Notes under the pieces: generated by a model
The model's input: only the letters and a program-made list of their open reading frames with translations
Database searches by the model: none
Told to the model about the DNA's origin: nothing
Position numbers and translations under genes: made by a program
Source: Rossellomorea orangium
GTDB lineage: Bacteria; Bacillota; Bacilli; Bacillales; Bacillaceae_B
Assembly: GCF_019334305.1 (NCBI RefSeq)
Contig: NZ_JAHWGH010000008.1
Coordinates: 62,001-126,000 of the forward strand
Length of the DNA stretch: 64,000 nt
Direction: 5' to 3'
Part shown: positions 63,039 through 64,000 of the stretch, one piece after another
Layout of the letters: each line of letters starts with the position of its first letter
How positions within the stretch are numbered: the stretch's first letter is position 1

Positions 63039-64000
63039 ATGCATGTACCATTAGTGTTGACGGATTTTCTCGATCGGGCAGTGGAGTTATATGGAGACAA
63101 GGTCGCGATCATCGATGATGAAAAACGATTGACCTATAAGCAGCTTAATGACAGGGTGAATCAGCTGGCAAGGGGTTTGAATCAATTTGGGATAGAGAAG
63201 GGCGACAAAGTCGCGTACCTTGCTCCTAACACGACGGAGATGCTGGAAGGATTCTATGGTGTCTACTCTGTCGGAGCGGTCATGACGCCATTGAACACCA
63301 GATTAAAGCCTGCAGATTATCAATTTATCCTGACCCATAGTGAGAGTAAGGCCTTGTTTGTCGATGAAGAGCTCTATCCTTTGGTTCAACCGATACTTTC
63401 AGAGGTTCCTCATTTGGAGCATGTGGTGATACTCGGTAAGGAGAGGGACGGACACCCCGGATATGAAGAATGGAGAGGCTCTTTCAGCCGGGAGTTTTTC
63501 AACCGGGTAGACTTGGAAGAGACGGATATCGCGTCCCTTCTCTATACGAGCGGGACAACGGGAGATCCGAAGGGAGTCCTTCTTACCCACAGGTCTAATT
63601 ATTTACATGCCTTGTCATCCATGCATCACTTAAAAGTCTCTGATCAAGACACGCTTCTTCACGTCCTGCCGATGTTTCATGTGAATGGATGGGGGTCACC
63701 ATTTTATTATACAGCTAACGGTGCGACCCAGGTGATGCTTCGAAAAGTAGATCCGGAAGTGATTTTGGACAAAGTGGAGAAGCATGGTGTCACCGTCATG
63801 CATATGGCACCGACGGTTCTTAATATGCTTCTGGAATCCTACCCGGAGAGGGAGCGTTCCATCGGGCAGGATGTGAGGGTGGTCATTGCCGGATCTGCAC
63901 CTCCACCGGCATTTGTCCGGAAAGTGGAAGAAAATCTGAAATGGGAATTCATCCAAGTATATGGGATGACTGAAATTTCGCCACTAATCACGACTTCCAT
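63039..64000 (+). CDS. Fatty-acid--CoA ligase (3' end outside window)
   Basis: The first 320 codons of an AMP-forming acyl-CoA synthetase, which activates a fatty or other carboxylic acid with ATP and CoA. Motifs are LYTSGTTGDPKGV (the ATP-phosphate loop, nt 63541-63579), LPMFHVNGWG, and QVYGMTEISPL near the edge. The frame stays open to the end of the window. The start is the ATG at 63039 with AAGGGATGG 8 nt upstream; the ATG at 63043 is out of frame. It resembles medium-/long-chain ligases of bacilli (YngI/LcfB-like), but the chain length cannot be read. Confidence 0.9.
   Translation, partial: MHVPLVLTDFLDRAVELYGDKVAIIDDEKRLTYKQLNDRVNQLARGLNQFGIEKGDKVAYLAPNTTEMLEGFYGVYSVGAVMTPLNTRLKPADYQFILTHSESKALFVDEELYPLVQPILSEVPHLEHVVILGKERDGHPGYEEWRGSFSREFFNRVDLEETDIASLLYTSGTTGDPKGVLLTHRSNYLHALSSMHHLKVSDQDTLLHVLPMFHVNGWGSPFYYTANGATQVMLRKVDPEVILDKVEKHGVTVMHMAPTVLNMLLESYPERERSIGQDVRVVIAGSAPPPAFVRKVEENLKWEFIQVYGMTEISPLITTS

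Overview
The window reads as a chromosome segment of a spore-forming, low-to-moderate GC Firmicute of the family Bacillaceae, of the Bacillus/Rossellomorea type. The reasons are the aa3-600 quinol oxidase genes, strong GGAGG ribosome binding sites with frequent TTG and GTG starts, a SAM-I riboswitch, SleB- and CotF-type spore proteins, a YkuD transpeptidase, bacillolysin, and many proteins that read like close relatives of Bacillus subtilis ones. The genus is an inference. No rRNA, tRNA, CRISPR array, insertion sequence or prophage was recognised.

Layout. 1-5.4 kb: qoxBCD (qoxB cut by the window edge), a glyoxalase-fold protein, a small oxidase-like membrane protein and aspartate ammonia-lyase. 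5.6-23.1 kb: a secreted-protease island. Two HTH-TPR regulators of the NprR/PlcR architecture bracket three very large Vpr-like subtilases (two with C-terminal dockerin repeats), an orphan SleB-type cell-wall hydrolase, and a lipoprotein consisting of little more than an I9 propeptide/inhibitor domain that resembles the propeptides of the neighbouring proteases. 23.1-28 kb: a DUF2254 membrane protein, then a SAM riboswitch ahead of homoserine dehydrogenase and aspartokinase, then YkuD. 28-37 kb: two large palindromic repeats, a CotF-like coat protein, a LysE exporter with its YcgG-type neighbour, an amino acid permease, a guanidino-group-modifying enzyme, DoxX, a membrane diguanylate cyclase and neutral protease NprE.

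37-48 kb is mostly small regulator-target pairs: an epimerase gene behind a CRP/Rex-like palindrome, HxlR with a quinone-type oxidoreductase, MarR with an MFS pump and a TIM-barrel isomerase, and HxlR with a catechol dioxygenase. These pairs suggest defence against electrophiles, quinones and xenobiotics. 49-53.2 kb is a tight, translationally coupled operon: membrane-anchored DM13 protein, OmpR-type response regulator, histidine kinase without a sensor ectodomain, membrane-anchored MsrA-MsrB fusion and a Crp/Fnr regulator. It looks like a self-contained system for oxidative damage outside the membrane. 53-64 kb: Ohr/OhrR, a NERD-domain protein, a flavodoxin-fold reductase with an amino acid permease and a divergent LysR regulator, a butanol-dehydrogenase-like enzyme, a DEAD-box helicase and the start of an acyl-CoA synthetase.

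Non-coding features that stand out are two intergenic arrays of exactly six 21-bp units (55.1 and 60.7 kb), a four-unit 25-bp array of palindromes beside the first hxlR gene, and a family of 120-230 bp imperfect palindromes. Most transcription units end in clear hairpin terminators, many of them bidirectional.
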